A stretch of DNA of 64,000 nt from Streptomyces griseofuscus (GTDB taxonomy: Bacteria > Actinomycetota > Actinomycetes > Streptomycetales > Streptomycetaceae). How positions within the stretch are numbered: the first letter of the stretch is position 1; every line of letters begins with the position of its first letter. A program made the translations under genes and the position numbers. Positions 25,062-33,189 of the stretch are shown piece after piece. The notes below the pieces were generated by a model, which was not told where the DNA came from, ran no database searches, and saw nothing but the letters and a program-made list of their open reading frames with translations. The stretch covers positions 8,657,741 through 8,721,740 of the forward strand of contig NZ_CP051006.1 in assembly GCF_014673495.1 (NCBI RefSeq). Direction: 5' to 3'.

Positions 25062-25982
25062 ATGACGCACTCCGGGCCGCCGACGACGCCCCACGCGTTC
25101 CCCCACCGTGAACTGGGCGCCTTCCTGCGCTCCCGCCGCGAACGGCTCGCCCCGCACACCGTCGGCCTGCCCGCCGCCCCCGGCCGCCGCACACCCGGCC
25201 TGCGCAGAGCCGAAGTCGCCGAACGCGCCGGCATCAGCCTCTCCTGGTACACCTGGCTGGAACAGGGCCGCGTGCGCACCTCCCCGCAGGTACTGCGCGC
25301 CGTGGCCCGGGCCCTGCGCCTGGACGAGGCGGAGACCGCGCACGTCCTGTCGTTCACCGCCGAGGACAGGCCCCCCGCGAACCCTCCCACCTTCGTCTCC
25401 CGCAACCTGCTCACCCTCGTCCAGAGCATGGCCCCCTACCCCGCCGTGGTCCTGGACCCGCACTGGGACCTGCTGGCGTGGAACACCTCCTACGCCGCCC
25501 TGCTGACCGACCCCGCCCGCCTGCACCCCAAGCAACGCAACCTGCTGTGGCTGGTGTTCTGCTGGCCGCCGGCCCGCACCCTCCTCGCCGACTGGCCGCG
25601 CGAAGCCCGCGCCCTGCTCGGCCAGTTCCGCTCCCGGGCCGCCCACCGCCCGGGCGACCCCCGCTTCACCGAACTCCTCGGCCGGCTCCTCACCGACCCC
25701 GACGCGGCCCGCTGGTACGCCGACCGCGAGACCACCGCCTTCCAGCCCTCCGTACGCCGCTTCCACCACCCGGCGGCGGGCGAACTGCGCCTGCGCTACG
25801 TCAAACTGGCCGCCGTCGACGAACCCGGCCACCACCTGCTGACCTACCTCCCCGACGACCCCGCCTCCCACGACGCCCTGCGCCGCCTGGAGAAGACCGC
25901 CCCGAGTCCCTGCCCCGGGAGAGGACCATGCCAAGCCCGTACGACGCCGACACCACAGCCCCACACGGCCGCCCGCTGGTGA
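25062..25982 (+). CDS. XRE family regulator with MmyB-like ligand domain
   Basis: The 306-residue protein begins with a helix-turn-helix (ELGAFLRSRRERL, RRTPGLRRAEVAERAGISLS, WYTWLEQGRV) and continues as the MmyB-like ligand-binding domain (PAVVLDPHWDLLAWN, ARWYADRETT, GELRLRYVKLAAVD). This family usually controls an adjacent divergent gene; here the neighbours are the MFS transporter (divergent) and, downstream, a flavin monooxygenase. AAGGAG lies about 12 bases before the ATG. A degraded member of the same family is at 59759-60290. Confidence 0.9.
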   Translation: MTHSGPPTTPHAFPHRELGAFLRSRRERLAPHTVGLPAAPGRRTPGLRRAEVAERAGISLSWYTWLEQGRVRTSPQVLRAVARALRLDEAETAHVLSFTAEDRPPANPPTFVSRNLLTLVQSMAPYPAVVLDPHWDLLAWNTSYAALLTDPARLHPKQRNLLWLVFCWPPARTLLADWPREARALLGQFRSRAAHRPGDPRFTELLGRLLTDPDAARWYADRETTAFQPSVRRFHHPAAGELRLRYVKLAAVDEPGHHLLTYLPDDPASHDALRRLEKTAPSPCPGRGPCQARTTPTPQPHTAARW

Positions 25983-26677
25983 CACGCGCCCTCACCCGGG
26001 AGGCCGACCGCGCCCGGCACCTCCTGGCCGGCGGCCGGTGGCGCCCCACCGCCCCTGACACGGAGGCCGCGACAGCAGTCCTCGCCCGCCTCACCGCCCC
26101 CCTCCCGGCCCGACAGGCGCCGACCGAGAGGCGGTTGGCCGTGGCCCGGGACCGGCGCCTCCAGCGGATCCTGCGCACCACCCTGCACCACCTCGACGCG
26201 GGCGCCGTCAGCCCGCCCGCCGCCGCCCTCTTCGCCGCCGTCGCCCGAGCCCTCCTGCCCTGGCACGCCCACCCGAACCCGCCGCCCGCCGCCGCGGTCC
26301 CCGCCCACACCGCCGCACCGCACCCCCCGGGCCGTGCACCGACACCGCCGACGGAAGCGGGCGAGGCCCTCCTGCCCGCCCTGATCGCCCTGTTCACCAC
26401 CCTGGCCGCACCACCCCCGCCCGGCACCGCCCCGCTCGCCCCCGCCGCCGAGCCCTGGCACGCCCGCCACGAAGGCCGCTTCCGCCGCTACGGCAGGCCC
26501 GGCCCCGGGGTGTGGACGGCCGAGACCGTCGGCTGCCCCGGGTGCGGCGGCACGACGGGCCCCTGGACGGTGGTCTGCGACTGGCAGGCGATCACGCTCG
26601 GCCGCGCGTGCGGTACGGCCACCCGCGAGCACGGCCTCGCCTTCTCGGAGGTCTGGCTCCTGATGCCGGACGGCTGA
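25928..26677 (+). CDS. hypothetical protein with C-terminal zinc-finger-like motif
   Basis: The 249-residue protein overlaps the last 55 bases of the XRE gene. The ATG at 25928 follows GGGAGAGG. The N-terminal two thirds is Ala/Pro/Arg-rich helical sequence of low information. The last 65 residues look folded and contain CPGCGGTTGPWTVVCDWQ, a CxxC pair with a further Cys that could bind metal. I do not recognise the family. Overlap with the regulator gene suggests co-transcription. Confidence 0.55.
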   Translation: MPSPYDADTTAPHGRPLVTRALTREADRARHLLAGGRWRPTAPDTEAATAVLARLTAPLPARQAPTERRLAVARDRRLQRILRTTLHHLDAGAVSPPAAALFAAVARALLPWHAHPNPPPAAAVPAHTAAPHPPGRAPTPPTEAGEALLPALIALFTTLAAPPPPGTAPLAPAAEPWHARHEGRFRRYGRPGPGVWTAETVGCPGCGGTTGPWTVVCDWQAITLGRACGTATREHGLAFSEVWLLMPDG

Positions 26678-26865
26678 CCGGGCACCCCGCCCCTCCACCG
26701 CCCCCCAGGGCCCGGCCTCCCGGGGGATGTCGGCTCTTTGTCGGCGCCGACGGCGCCGTGTCGGTGAACTGTCGACGCCCGCCCGGACAGTGGAGCCCAT
26801 CCGGACACCGGCCCTTGCCGGGGCCCGGCCCCGGAGCACCCCGACGGCGGAAGGACCCCTCTTTC

Positions 26866-27984
26866 ATGACCACGGACGTCACGATCATCGGTGCCGGGCT
26901 CGGCGGCCTCACCCTCGCCCGCGTCCTGCACCTGCACGGCATACCGGCCACGGTCTACGAGGCGGAACCCTCACCGACCGCCCGCTCGCAGGGCGGACTG
27001 CTCGACATCCACGACTACAACGGCCAACTCGCCATCCATGCAGCGGACCTGACGGACGAGTTCCGGGCCATCGTCCTGGACGGCCGGCAGGCGATGCGCA
27101 TCCTCGACACGGACGGGACCGTCCTGTTCGACAAGAGCGACGACGGCACCGGCGGCCGCCCCGAGGTACAGCGCGGCGAACTGCGCCAGATCCTGCTCGA
27201 CTCGCTGCCGCCCGGGACCGTGCGGTGGGGCCGCAAGGTCACCCGCACCCGCGCCCTGGGGGAGGGCCGCCACGAAGTGGTCTTCGCCGACGGGCGGAGC
27301 GTGGTCACCGGCCTGCTGGTCGGCGCGGACGGCGCCTGGTCACGCGTGCGCCCCCTGCTCACCGCGGCCGAACCCGCCTACACCGGCAGGTCGGTCGTGG
27401 AGACCTACCTGTACGACGCCGCCACCCGGCACCCGGCCACCGCGAAGGCGGTCGGCGCCGGCTCGACGATGGTGTCCGCGCGGAGCCGGGAGATCTTCGT
27501 CCACCGGGAGCGGGACGACACCCTGCACGCCTACGCGGGCCTGTCCGTGCCGCAGGACTGGTTCGCGGCCGTCGACCTCTTTGACCCCGCGGCGGCGGCC
27601 GCGCGGATCGCGGCCGAGTTCGCCGGCTGGGCGCCGGAACTCACCGCGCTGATCACCGCCACCGACACCGCACCGGCCCTGCGCCCCCTTTACGCCCTGC
27701 CGGCCGGGACCCGCTGGGACCGCGTCCTGGGCGTGACCCTCCTGGGCGACGCCGCACACCTGACCGCGCCCAACGGCGAGGGCGCCAACCTGGCCATGCT
27801 CGACGGCGCCGAACTCGGCCGGGCGCTGGCCGCCCGTCCCGGCGACACCGAGGCCGCGCTCGCCGCGTACGAGCAGGCCATGTTCGAACGCGCCCTGCAA
27901 TCCGCCGGGATCCCCGGCATCGACCCCGGCGAGAGCACGGTCCACGACCTGGTCGCCGCGTTCACCCGCCACGAACAGCCCTGA
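26866..27984 (+). CDS. FAD-dependent monooxygenase, TetX-like
   Basis: The 372-residue group A flavoprotein monooxygenase has GAGLGGLTLARVL (dinucleotide fold), QGGLLDIHDYNGQLAI (close to the GG-LDIH segment of TetX-type enzymes), the DG motif LLVGADGAWSRVRP and the GD motif LLGDAAHLTAPNGEGANLAM. TetX-like enzymes hydroxylate tetracyclines or other aromatics with NADPH and oxygen; a resistance role is possible but not shown. GGAAGG lies 11 bases before the ATG at 26866. It follows the XRE regulator and hypothetical gene on the same strand. Confidence 0.88.
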   Translation: MTTDVTIIGAGLGGLTLARVLHLHGIPATVYEAEPSPTARSQGGLLDIHDYNGQLAIHAADLTDEFRAIVLDGRQAMRILDTDGTVLFDKSDDGTGGRPEVQRGELRQILLDSLPPGTVRWGRKVTRTRALGEGRHEVVFADGRSVVTGLLVGADGAWSRVRPLLTAAEPAYTGRSVVETYLYDAATRHPATAKAVGAGSTMVSARSREIFVHRERDDTLHAYAGLSVPQDWFAAVDLFDPAAAAARIAAEFAGWAPELTALITATDTAPALRPLYALPAGTRWDRVLGVTLLGDAAHLTAPNGEGANLAMLDGAELGRALAARPGDTEAALAAYEQAMFERALQSAGIPGIDPGESTVHDLVAAFTRHEQP

Positions 27985-28045
27985 CCGCGCCCGCCCGTAC
28001 GCCCTCCACGGCGGGCACGGCGGGCAACGGCGGGTGTGTGCGGGG

Positions 28046-28135
28046 TCAGTTGAGTTCGCCGGGGTGGGGCCCGGTGCGCAGGCCGCGGTCGAGGGCGGCC
28101 AGGGCCTGCATCTCCTCGGCCCGGTGGCCCGGTGG
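28046..28135 (-). pseudogene. aldo/keto reductase C-terminal remnant
   Basis: Just after the SDR stop the minus strand reads AEEMQALAALDRGLRTGPHP and GELN, stop. The ALDRG-RTGP-P pattern is the usual end of aldo/keto reductases. Nothing else of the gene remains; the SDR gene abuts it directly. Confidence 0.45.
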
Positions 28136-28138
28136 GGC

Positions 28139-28933
28139 TCAGGGGAGGATGGAGTCGACGTAGCCGCCGTCGACGCGCAGGGCGCCGCCGGTGGTGGCGG
28201 AGGCCAGTGGCGAGGCGAGGTAGACGACCATGTTGGCGATCTCCTCGGGCTCGATCAGGCGCTGGATCAGGGACTGGGGCCGGTACTTGACCATGAACGC
28301 GCGCTGCGCCTCGTCCCAGGGCAGTTCGTCGCCGACGAGTTCGCGGACGAACTGCTCGACCCCGCCGGTGCGGGTGGGTCCGGCGATGACGGAGTTGACG
28401 GTGACGCCGGTGCCGGCGGCGTCCTTGGCGAATCCGCGGCCGATGGCGAGCAGCGCGGTCTTCGTCATGCCGTAGTGGATCATCTCGGCGGGGATGGCCA
28501 CGGCGGAGTCGCTGGCGAGGTCGAGGATCCGTCCCCAGCCGCGTTCCTTCATCCCGGGCAGGCAGGCGCGGATGAGGCGGACGGCGGACAGGACGTTGAC
28601 CTCGAAGTAGCGGCGCCATTCGGCGTCGTCGATCTCCAGCGGGTCGGCGCTGCCGAAGACGCCGAGGTTGTTGACGAGGATGTCGAGCGCGGGCACGGCC
28701 CGCAGCACATCGGCGGCGCCCTGCTCGGTCGCGAGGTCGCCCGCGGCGCCGGTGACGTCCTCGCTGCCGGAGCCGGCGCGTACCGTGCGCACGGCGTCGG
28801 CGACGCGTTCCTCCCCGCGGCCGTTGACGACGACCCGGGCGCCCGCGCGGGCGAGCGCGGTGGCGATGGCGAGGCCGATGCCCTGGGTGGAGCCGGTCAC
28901 CAGGGCGGTGCGGCCGGAGAGATCGATCTGCAT
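28139..28933 (-). CDS. short-chain dehydrogenase/reductase
   Basis: The 264-residue classical SDR has the cofactor motif TGSTQGIG, the structural NNLGV, and the catalytic residues in LASDSAVAIPAEMIHYGMTK (Ser, Tyr and Lys with YxxxK). The R at NGRGEER near strand 2 suggests NADP(H). The ending GGALRVDGGYVDS is typical. The oxidised or reduced alcohol/ketone substrate is not predictable. The gene stands alone on the minus strand, convergent with the TetX-like gene. Confidence 0.9.
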   Translation of the reverse strand: MQIDLSGRTALVTGSTQGIGLAIATALARAGARVVVNGRGEERVADAVRTVRAGSGSEDVTGAAGDLATEQGAADVLRAVPALDILVNNLGVFGSADPLEIDDAEWRRYFEVNVLSAVRLIRACLPGMKERGWGRILDLASDSAVAIPAEMIHYGMTKTALLAIGRGFAKDAAGTGVTVNSVIAGPTRTGGVEQFVRELVGDELPWDEAQRAFMVKYRPQSLIQRLIEPEEIANMVVYLASPLASATTGGALRVDGGYVDSILP

Positions 28934-29147
28934 GATGGGGTTCTTCCCGTCGAGGCGGTGGCGCCGGCGCGGCGCTGCCCGGTGCCGCCCGTCGCGGCCT
29001 GGGTGACGGACTCAGGGATCACGATGTTCCCGGCCCGCGGCCGAGGGCGCGCCACGGACCGCACCGGGGTTACGCCATACGCCCCAGCGTTTTCCCACGA
29101 TCGCCCCGCCGCCCCCGGGACCCGTGTCCTGCCCGCCCGGCGCGGTG

Positions 29148-29345
29148 TCAGACGGCGAGGGCCCGGTGGAGGGCGTCGAGGCCGTCGCGGTGGGTGCCGG
29201 TGAAGAGGGCGACGGCCTCGTCCTCGGTGGCGCCCCGGGGGCTGAAGCGGCCGGACCACTGGACCTGGGCGATGCCGGTACGGCCCGGGACGGGGCGGAC
29301 GCGCAGGGTGGAGAGGCAGCCGTCGGCCGGCCGGAAGGGGCGGCC
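29148..29345 (-). pseudogene. SRPBCC-family C-terminal remnant
   Basis: The minus strand reads DGCLSTLRVRPVPGRTGIAQ, WSGRFSPRGATEDEAVALF and DGLDALHRAL with a stop at 29148. The WSGRF-P-GATE-EAVALF-G-YRDGL pattern is the end of SRPBCC (polyketide cyclase-like) proteins. Upstream of about 29345 the frame becomes Pro/Gly/Arg-rich and loses similarity, so the N-terminal half is lost. Confidence 0.5.
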
Positions 29346-29625
29346 ACGGCATGCGCGGCGGGATGCCCCCGCCCCCGGGGGGGGCATCCCGCCCGGCCAC
29401 GGACCACGGACGGCCGACAGCCGCCCCAGAGCCCGCGAGAACGCCTCCGGCCCGGCCGCCCGCTCTCCTCCCACGCCGCCCGGCGCCTCCAGGGCCCCGG
29501 ATCCAAGAGCAGAGGCATCGGCACGGCCCGGCAGCAGCCGGCCGGCGTGATGCCCCGCGCGCTCCGGCGGCCCCCGGGGCGGGGCCCGGACCCGGCTTCC
29601 GCGGTCCATGACGGCGCGTCACCGG

Positions 29626-30051
29626 TCAGACGGCGAAGAGGACTTCCCCCTGCGGCGGGAGCGGAGGGCCGAGGACCTCGCGGAGACGGACGACGCCCCG
29701 GCGCCATTTCGGCCCGTCCACCGCCTCGTCCCGCACCACGGCGAGTCCGCACAGCCCGCCGGCCACCTGGTGCAGGGCCGCGAGGGCGAGCGTCCGGAAC
29801 TCTGCGGGCAATGGAGGCAGCGGCTCCGACGGGCCGTAGCCCGAACCCGAGGGCCCACCGACAGGACGCTCCGGCCCACCGGCAGGATGCTGCCCGGCGA
29901 CCAGCGCCGCCGCGGCGACCGTCCGCTCGGCATCGGGAATCTCCAGGAACTCCGCACCGGCGGCGGCGCGTTCGAGGACCCGGCGGATCACGGGCACGCG
30001 TTCCGCCGCGGCCGCCTCGCTGTCGAACGGGCCGATGCCCCAGGTTCCCAC
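29626..30051 (-). CDS. DUF4259 domain protein
   Basis: The 141-residue protein begins MGTWGIGPFDSEAAAAE, close to the MGTWG-GPFDND start that defines DUF4259, and ends with a second helical part (TLALAALHQVAGGLCGLAVV). The central region carries a Gly/Pro-rich insertion (about residues 55-75) unusual for the family. Function is unknown. It lies beside the first tRNA-like repeat. Confidence 0.7.
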   Translation of the reverse strand: MGTWGIGPFDSEAAAAERVPVIRRVLERAAAGAEFLEIPDAERTVAAAALVAGQHPAGGPERPVGGPSGSGYGPSEPLPPLPAEFRTLALAALHQVAGGLCGLAVVRDEAVDGPKWRRGVVRLREVLGPPLPPQGEVLFAV

Positions 30052-30124
30052 GCGATCTCCTCGACCAGCCCTGCGAGGATCCTCACGCTGTCACGGGAGC
30101 CGGGAGCCGGGAGGCGTTGTCGAT

Positions 30125-30305
30125 CGTTGCGGAGAGGGCAGGATTCGAACCTGCGTGGACCATTGCGGATCCGACTTCGGGCTACTGCCCTGGTCCCCGA
30201 TAAACCACTCCGGGCACCTCTCCCCGTGTCCGGCCTGTGCGGTAGCGCCGTTCACGGGTACTACCGTGCCAGGCCCCGCTGACACACCCCTGACCACCCG
30301 CTGAC
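30125..30305. repeat. 181-bp direct repeat, copy 1 (contains tRNA-like element)
   Basis: Bases 30125-30305 match 32470-32650 at 178 of 181 positions by direct comparison. The repeat includes a complete tRNA-like sequence and its upstream flank with the inverted repeat CGGTAG/CTACCG. Confidence 0.9.
30130..30223 (-). tRNA. tRNA-like gene, class II, non-canonical anticodon arm (copy 1)
   Basis: Read on the minus strand the 94-base element has a perfect 7-bp acceptor stem (GGAGAGG with CCUCUCC), discriminator G, a D stem CCCG/CGGG, a 6-bp variable arm (GGAUCC, loop GCAA, UGGUCC) and a perfect T arm (GCAGG UUCGAAU CCUGC). Between D and variable arms there are about 22 bases instead of 17. Instead of a 5-bp stem with a 7-base loop they form a GGGC-AGUA-GCCC hairpin within GAC/GUC. 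No normal anticodon can be assigned. CCA is not encoded. It may be a tRNA-derived RNA, a pseudo-tRNA or an unusual serine-type tRNA. Confidence 0.6.
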
Positions 30306-30810
30306 GCACGACTGCGCACCCGAGGACACGCCCGAAAGCCGCAGCGGCCGGTGCGGCACCGGGAGTTCACCGAGGCGGAGGGCGAACCGCGCAGGCGGGC
30401 GGACGCGCGGGCCGCGCAGGCGGACGAAGACCCGAAGACGTCGTGCGACCGGGCGGCCGGCCGCCCGCGTGAGCGGCGGGTGCTGCTCCCGGGGGCGACG
30501 ACGCCGGCGAGACCGACGGCCCCGGTCCGCGAGGCGGCGGACCAGCGGCTGCGGGACACCCCGCACCGGACGCCCCACACCGGGCAGCAGGCAGCGCAGA
30601 GCGGGCGGCGCCGGACTCGCCGCCGGGGGAGCGGGTGCCGGACCCGGACCGGCTGCGGCGCGGCCCGGCACGGACCTCGCACCCGCAGCCGGGGCGGCCC
30701 CGGCGCGGGCGGCCGCCGCGCTCGGGACGGGCACCTCGAACACGCCGGGAAGACCGCCGCGGCCTCTGGCGCAGCGGCCGCGGTCCGGGTCGGACAGGTA
30801 GAGCGGCGGA
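30306..30810. other. no convincing gene between tRNA-like copy 1 and the hydroxylase
   Basis: Long open frames on both strands are Arg/Pro/Gly/Ala-rich shadows with no recognisable motif and no ribosome sites. Confidence 0.45.
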
Positions 30811-32373
30811 TCAGCCCGGCGTCACCGCGCCCTCCGGCACGGCGAACCACTCCCTGAGCGCCTCTGCCAGCCCGGCCGCCGGCGCCGGTGCCCCCGCGTC
30901 GGCCGCCCAGGCCGTGAAGCCGTCCGGACGCACGAGGACCGCCGCCAGCTTCGGGCGGGACGGGCAACGGGCCGTCAGCGTGTCGACGCGGCCGGCATAC
31001 CCCGCGGCAAGCGCCCGCAGCCCCGGGTCGTCGGCGAGGTCGAGCAGGAGCGCCCGGCCCGCGCGCAGATGGTCCGCGAGGCGGCCGGCGCCAGCGAGTT
31101 CGAGGTCCGGGGCGCTGCGTCCGGTCAGCGGGTGCGTGCCCGCGAGGTCGTAGCGCACCCCGCCGCCGTTGAGCCGCGCGGTGAGATACGTGGTGCCCGT
31201 GACCGTCCCCGCCAGGTCGCTGACGATCTCGCGCAGGGCCCGGGAGCGCGGGTCCGGGCGCATGGCCGCGACCTGGGACCTGGTCCAGTCAAGGACCTGC
31301 GCACCGACCGGGTGCCGCTCGCGGGTGTACGTGTCCAGCAGTCCCTGCGGCGCCCGGCCGCCGACCACCGCGGCGAGTTTCCAGCCGAGGTTCATCGCGT
31401 CCCCGATCCCCAGGCTCAGCCCCTGGCTCCCGAACGCGGAGTGCACGTGCGCCGCATCGCCCGCCAGCAGCACCCGGCCCCTGCGGTACTCGGTGACCTG
31501 GCGGGCGTGGTCGGTGAAGCGGGTCGCGGTCCGCACCCCGGTGACCGTGACGTCCACGCCGCAGACGCGCCGCAGCCGCGCCTGGAGGTCCTCGGCGGTG
31601 ACCGGCGCGTCCCGGTCGGCCGGCGGCCCGTCGAACTCCACGGTGACGATACGGCCCGGCATCGGCCCGTAGGCGTACACCCCGGTGTCCGTGGCGGTCC
31701 AGCCGACCTTCAGATCCTCGGCGCCGGTCATCTCCACGACCGCCTGGTGGCACGTGATCTCCGGCTCCGTGCCGGGGAATGCGAACCCCGCGAGCTTGCG
31801 GACCGTGCTGCGGCCGCCGTCGCAGCCCACGAGCCAGCCGGCGCGCACGGCCCCGTGGCCGCTTCGCACGGTGACGCCCCTCTCGTCCGCGTCGAAGCCC
31901 GTCAGCTCCACTCCCCGGCGCACCTCGACACCGAGTTCCTTTGCCCGCTCGCCGAGCAGCCGCTCGATGTCCTGCTGCGCCACGAAGGCGATCTCCGAGG
32001 CGGGCCCGGCGTCGCCGAGGCCCGCCTCCGTGCGGTCGACCAGGTCGGCGCGCAGCATGATCCCGGCGAAGTGCCCGACGACCCCCAGCCCCTGCCCCGC
32101 GGGCGCACCCCCGCCCTCGTCCCCGCCGTCGTGTTCGCGTATGAACGCCCGGAAGCTCTCCACCGCCTGCCGCTGCACCTCGGCCATCGCGGGCAGCATG
32201 CCCCGGCGGTAGAGCGCCTCCGCGCCGGGCGTGGTGATCGCCCCGCCCTTGATCGTCGAGTCCACCTCGGTGCGGCGCTCTAGGACGGCCACCCGCGCGC
32301 CCCCGAGCCGGAGTTCACAGCCCAGCATCAGCCCGACCGGGCCGCCCCCGGCCACCACTACGTCATAGTCCAT
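30811..32373 (-). CDS. FAD-dependent aromatic hydroxylase (PHBH/rifampicin monooxygenase-like)
   Basis: The 520-residue group A flavin monooxygenase has VVVAGGGPVGLMLGCELRLG at the N-terminus, the DG motif WLVGCDGGRSTVRKLAG, the GD motif VLLAGDAAHVHSAFGSQGLS and a C-terminal thioredoxin-like domain of about 120 residues (LLLDLADDPGLR, then AAVLVRPDGFTAWA). This architecture is shared by polyketide hydroxylases (PgaE/RdmE-type) and rifampicin monooxygenases. It probably hydroxylates an aromatic polyketide or antibiotic with NADPH. It stands alone, bounded by the two 181-bp tRNA-like repeats. Confidence 0.9.
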   Translation of the reverse strand: MDYDVVVAGGGPVGLMLGCELRLGGARVAVLERRTEVDSTIKGGAITTPGAEALYRRGMLPAMAEVQRQAVESFRAFIREHDGGDEGGGAPAGQGLGVVGHFAGIMLRADLVDRTEAGLGDAGPASEIAFVAQQDIERLLGERAKELGVEVRRGVELTGFDADERGVTVRSGHGAVRAGWLVGCDGGRSTVRKLAGFAFPGTEPEITCHQAVVEMTGAEDLKVGWTATDTGVYAYGPMPGRIVTVEFDGPPADRDAPVTAEDLQARLRRVCGVDVTVTGVRTATRFTDHARQVTEYRRGRVLLAGDAAHVHSAFGSQGLSLGIGDAMNLGWKLAAVVGGRAPQGLLDTYTRERHPVGAQVLDWTRSQVAAMRPDPRSRALREIVSDLAGTVTGTTYLTARLNGGGVRYDLAGTHPLTGRSAPDLELAGAGRLADHLRAGRALLLDLADDPGLRALAAGYAGRVDTLTARCPSRPKLAAVLVRPDGFTAWAADAGAPAPAAGLAEALREWFAVPEGAVTPG

Positions 32374-32469
32374 GGCGGCGACTATGACCGAAGGGCGGAA
32401 AAGCCAAAAAGCCGCCGCGGTGTCAAGAGACAGGCCCTGCGGGGGAAATGGGGCCGGCTGCGTGCTTCC

Positions 32470-32650
32470 CGTTGCGGAGAGGGCAGGATTCGAACCTGCG
32501 TGGACCCTTGCGGATCCGACTTCGGGCTACTGCCCTGGTCCCCGATAAACCACTCCGGGCACCTCTCCTCGTGTCCGGCCTGTGCGGTAGCGCCGTTCAC
32601 GGGTACTACCGTGCCAGGCCCCGCTGACACACCCCTGACCGCCCGCTGAC
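32470..32650. repeat. 181-bp direct repeat, copy 2
   Basis: Same orientation as copy 1 (30125-30305), differing at three positions: one inside the tRNA-like element (C for A), one just 5-prime of it and one near the far end. The pair encloses 2.2 kb. Confidence 0.9.
32475..32568 (-). tRNA. tRNA-like gene, class II, non-canonical anticodon arm (copy 2)
   Basis: Identical to copy 1 except that the variable arm reads GGAUCC-GCAA-GGGUCC, keeping pairing (G-U and G-C). Acceptor, D and T arms are unchanged. The conserved fold in both copies, with the one difference falling where pairing is kept, argues for selection or recent duplication. Confidence 0.6.
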
Positions 32651-32664
32651 CGGCCGGACCGGCC

Positions 32665-33120
32665 GTCGAGCGAGGGGCCCGCCGCGCGAACCGCGGACGG
32701 ACACCCCGGTGGTGTTGCGGGTGACGTTGCGGCGCATCCAGGTTCCCGGGGTGGCGTGGCGCAGGGTTTCCTCGACGGTGCCGGGCATACGTCCCGGCAG
32801 GTCGGCCAGGAGCAGCTGTTTCCGGCCGGGGTTGTCGGTCAGCGGGTGCAGCATGTGGGCCAGGGTGCTGCGGGTGGTGCCGTTGCCGCCGACCAGCAGG
32901 ATGCGCAGGAACGCGCCGAGTTCGGCGTCGTGAGCAGCCGGCCGTCCACGGTGGCCCGGACCAGGGTGGTCGTCACGTCGTCGGCGGGGCTGCCGCGGCG
33001 CAGGCGGGCGAGGTCGCCCATGAGGGTGCTGAAGTAGGTGACCGCTTCGGCCACGGCATCCAGGCGGCGCCCCTGACAGGTCGCGCAGCGCACCGGCGTC
33101 GGGAAGAGACCGAGCGACAT
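32665..33120 (-). pseudogene. cytochrome P450 central remnant
   Basis: Two minus-strand frames combine to VAEAVTYFSTLMGDLARLRR, PADDVTTTLVRATVDGRLL, then AELGAFLRILLVGGNGTTRS, TLAHMLHPLTDNP and EETLRHATPGTWMRRNVTR. These are helices H to K of a P450 (GGNxTT I-helix and ExxR). A frameshift near 32935 joins them, and the heme loop and N-terminus are missing. The remnant ends where the second 181-bp repeat begins, so that repeat or an associated rearrangement probably cut the gene. Confidence 0.6.
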
Positions 33121-33189
33121 CGTGAACAGTCGTACGGCCGTCCGACCGGACCCCACTGACACCCTCACCGGCATCCGGCACCGGGCCGC

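Noticed and set aside
30125..32650. The 181-bp repeats considered as attL/attR of an integrated phage or ICE
   Set aside because: No integrase, excisionase or transfer gene lies between them; the interval holds only one hydroxylase.
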